Shown here piece by piece: positions 62,228 through 64,000 of a stretch of DNA of 64,000 bases (positions are counted from its first letter, which is position 1; every line of letters starts with the position of its first letter). The stretch comes from Chryseobacterium oranimense. Its GTDB lineage: Bacteria > Bacteroidota > Bacteroidia > Flavobacteriales > Weeksellaceae. The stretch lies in NCBI RefSeq assembly GCF_900129755.1, contig NZ_FQWT01000002.1, positions 248,001 through 312,000 on the forward strand, written 5' to 3'. A model generated the notes under the pieces. The model ran no database searches, was not told the DNA's origin, and worked only from the letters and a program-made list of their open reading frames with translations. The position numbers and the translations under genes are program-made.

Positions 62228-63166
62228 ATGAAAATATCCGTAATAATTCCCGTTTACAATGCTGAAGAATATGTTTCACAAGCCGTAGAATCTGCTCTGC
62301 AGTTCGAAGATGTATATGAAGTCATTCTAATTGAAGATAAGTCTCCGGACAATGCGCTGGAGGTTTGCCGGAAGCTGGAAGAAAAGCATGACAGAGTGAA
62401 GCTTTACCAACACCCTGATAAAGGAAACCATGGTGCGGGGGCTTCCAGAAACCTGGGTATGGAAAAAGTGACGGGGGATTTTGTAGCATTCCTGGATGCA
62501 GACGATTATTATCTGCCCAACAGATTTGATGCGGAAAGAGAACTTTTCAAGAACCCTGAAGTAGAAGGTGTTTATGGCGCAATCGGGGTGAAATATTATT
62601 CGGAGAAAGCCAGGGAACAGTACTACCCTATTTACAAGGATAAACTGGATACGGTTTACAAAAAAACCAGGCCTGAAGATGTGTACCAGGGACTGATCAG
62701 TTTACGGGGCACCTTCGGACTTATTCATCTGGATACTTTAACCCTGCGAAGATCTTCCCTTTCTAAAATGGACCGGTTTTTCGAGACTTCTCTCCGCCTT
62801 CACCAGGATTCGGAAATTACCATACGTCTTGCTTATTACCTTAAGCTTTATACAGGGATTAACGATAAAGCGATTGCCTTAAGAGGAGTTCATGAAAACA
62901 ACAGGATCACAAAAGTGGATTCAGGAAAGATAAATCCGGCCCAAACCCGTGTTTTACTCTGGAGAGAATTGAATCATTGGGCAGAGAACGAGAAAACTGT
63001 CCCGGATCATGTAAAACTCCACATCAGAAGGATGCTTCGCAGCTTTGAGATTGCCATCGCTCCTCCAGTCAAAAAATGGGCTATGATCGGTAAATACCTG
63101 ATTACGGATTATCCGAGCATCCGTTCGGGCTTATTCAATATCAATTTCAGGAAAAATCTGTTTTAA
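62228..63166 (+). CDS. GT2 family glycosyltransferase (tandem paralogue 2)
   Basis: A 312-residue transferase: ISVIIPVYNAEEYVSQAVES, VILIEDKSPDNALEVCRKLE, HPDKGNHGAGASRNLGMEKV and FVAFLDADDYYLPNRFDAER. Further on are LRLHQDSEITIRLAYYLKLY and LRGVHENNRITKVDSG, matching the paralogue. Together they may add two related residues, or one may have changed donor or acceptor preference. It is the last + gene of the locus and is convergent with the next gene only 8 bp away. No terminator is visible between them. Confidence 0.9.
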   Translation: MKISVIIPVYNAEEYVSQAVESALQFEDVYEVILIEDKSPDNALEVCRKLEEKHDRVKLYQHPDKGNHGAGASRNLGMEKVTGDFVAFLDADDYYLPNRFDAERELFKNPEVEGVYGAIGVKYYSEKAREQYYPIYKDKLDTVYKKTRPEDVYQGLISLRGTFGLIHLDTLTLRRSSLSKMDRFFETSLRLHQDSEITIRLAYYLKLYTGINDKAIALRGVHENNRITKVDSGKINPAQTRVLLWRELNHWAENEKTVPDHVKLHIRRMLRSFEIAIAPPVKKWAMIGKYLITDYPSIRSGLFNINFRKNLF

Positions 63167-63174
63167 GCAGGATA

Positions 63175-64000
63175 TCAGTTATTTTTCTTATCCAAAAGAA
63201 TAGAATCAGCGATCCGGGCAGTAAATACTTTCCCGGATTCTTTGTACATATGGTTTCCGTCTGTAAAGATATATTGATCGGATTGATGGGAAAAGTCGAA
63301 AAATCTCACTCCTTTTTTGTAAGCAATTGATTCTATTCTTTTGCTAAAATCCGGAGAATATTTGTTTTCTATTTCCATAATTCCTTTAAAACCAGGAATT
63401 CTTACAATATAAACGGTTCCTTTAGTTTTAAGGTAGTCAATGATATCTTCAAATGCATCCAGTCTGTATCGGGATATTTTCTGGCTCTTTACAAATTCTG
63501 TATAATCAGCTACCTTTCGGTCCTGTCTTTTCTTTAAAGTATCGGGCTCCACATTTACATTAACTTCCATCCATCCGTTTTGATGCAGATACGTACTGGA
63601 TCTTGCTAATGCTTCCCTGTCTCTGTAAATATTAAACCAGGTTTCAGGATAATGCTTCAGAAGATATTCATAATTAGGTTTTACATCATAAAAATGCATA
63701 TCTGCCAATGCGGAATTATTTTCTGATAGATCTTTTGTCTCTTTCACATTTTTATCTATAGATAAGTTCCAGGGATCAACAGTAAGAATAAAAATACCGT
63801 CTTTTGTATCAGGGTTAAGCTTTTTCTTTATGCCTTCAAAGTAGATATGTCCGTAAGGTGATTCGGTAATATTCAGGGAAAAATTATTGAATTTCCGGCC
63901 TTTCAGCTTATCATCTAAAATATTAGGGATAACAGCCTGAGAACCTCTGGAATCTCCCATAATCATATCAGAAGGCTTCGGACCTGTAAAGTGTAAATAA
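63175..64000 (-). CDS. SGNH-like or membrane-associated protein (5' partial)
   Basis: The frame is open to the right edge: residues before the ATG at 63966 read YLHFTGPKPSDM, so the start lies outside. The visible part begins with IMGDSRGSQAVIPNILDD, where GDS is followed by RGS, similar to the nucleophile block of SGNH-like proteins. It ends with QYIFTDGNHMYKESGKVFTA, a DxxH-like pair (Asp, Asn-His) that would complete the catalytic set. Likely an envelope-linked protein, possibly a glycan O-acyl modifying enzyme, but this is tentative. It is convergent with the GT2 gene and not part of the + operon. Confidence 0.65.
   Translation of the reverse strand, partial: YLHFTGPKPSDMIMGDSRGSQAVIPNILDDKLKGRKFNNFSLNITESPYGHIYFEGIKKKLNPDTKDGIFILTVDPWNLSIDKNVKETKDLSENNSALADMHFYDVKPNYEYLLKHYPETWFNIYRDREALARSSTYLHQNGWMEVNVNVEPDTLKKRQDRKVADYTEFVKSQKISRYRLDAFEDIIDYLKTKGTVYIVRIPGFKGIMEIENKYSPDFSKRIESIAYKKGVRFFDFSHQSDQYIFTDGNHMYKESGKVFTARIADSILLDKKNN

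Noticed and set aside
1..64000. Search for tRNA, rRNA, CRISPR arrays, transposases and prophage genes
   Set aside because: No cloverleaf, rRNA core, regular spacer repeat or integrase/transposase motif was recognised by eye. Weak structures could be missed without software.

Overview
The window looks like a chromosomal segment from a Chryseobacterium-like member of the Flavobacteriia (phylum Bacteroidota). The evidence is two SusC/SusD outer-membrane uptake pairs, a protein with a type IX secretion (T9SS) sorting tail, bacillithiol synthesis (bshC), a GHMP kinase of the type with a GYDIA motif, a Porin_10-like putative porin, low GC content, and promoters of the flavobacterial TTG-N19-TAnnTTTG type. 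No rRNA, tRNA, CRISPR array or insertion sequence was recognised.

Region 1 (1-8800, + strand) is a secreted RHS polymorphic-toxin locus: the end of a fibre-like protein with a coiled-coil tail, a small T9SS-sorted protein with a YD-like motif, a 2212-residue RHS protein whose C-terminal cassette carries an HETAH zinc-protease-like motif, and a small lipoprotein in the immunity-gene position.

Region 2 (8850-13720) is a SusC/SusD operon on the - strand. Its leader contains a convincing SAM-I (S-box) riboswitch followed by an intrinsic terminator, which suggests that uptake is controlled by S-adenosylmethionine. Region 3 (13721-34000) is mostly housekeeping: aroQ, pckA, a GHMP kinase with fabD, a LysM/periplasmic-binding fusion, bshC, a putative porin, a second SusC/SusD pair, and rimP-nusA-infB with a probable attenuator in its leader.

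Region 4 (34122-63166, + strand) is a surface polysaccharide locus of about 29 kb. It begins with sugar-nucleotide genes: ugd, rfbB, rfbA, fdtA, a GNAT acyltransferase and fdtB. Embedded among them is a dedicated acyl carrier protein plus ketoacyl synthase III, suggesting that a dTDP-3-amino-3,6-dideoxyhexose receives an unusual ACP-borne N-acyl group. Next come a Wzm/Wzt ABC exporter, PLP-dependent and WbqC-like proteins, an O-acyltransferase, about eleven glycosyltransferases, a polytopic membrane protein, an FkbM methyltransferase and an asparagine synthetase. The locus carries traces of rearrangement: a decayed rfbA 3' end beside a duplicated promoter segment before wzm, and a duplicated asnB leader flanking the FkbM gene together with a decayed glycosyltransferase fragment. 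The right edge holds a convergent partial gene for a membrane-anchored or secreted protein.

All functional calls come from reading motifs and gene context by eye. No database search or folding program was run.
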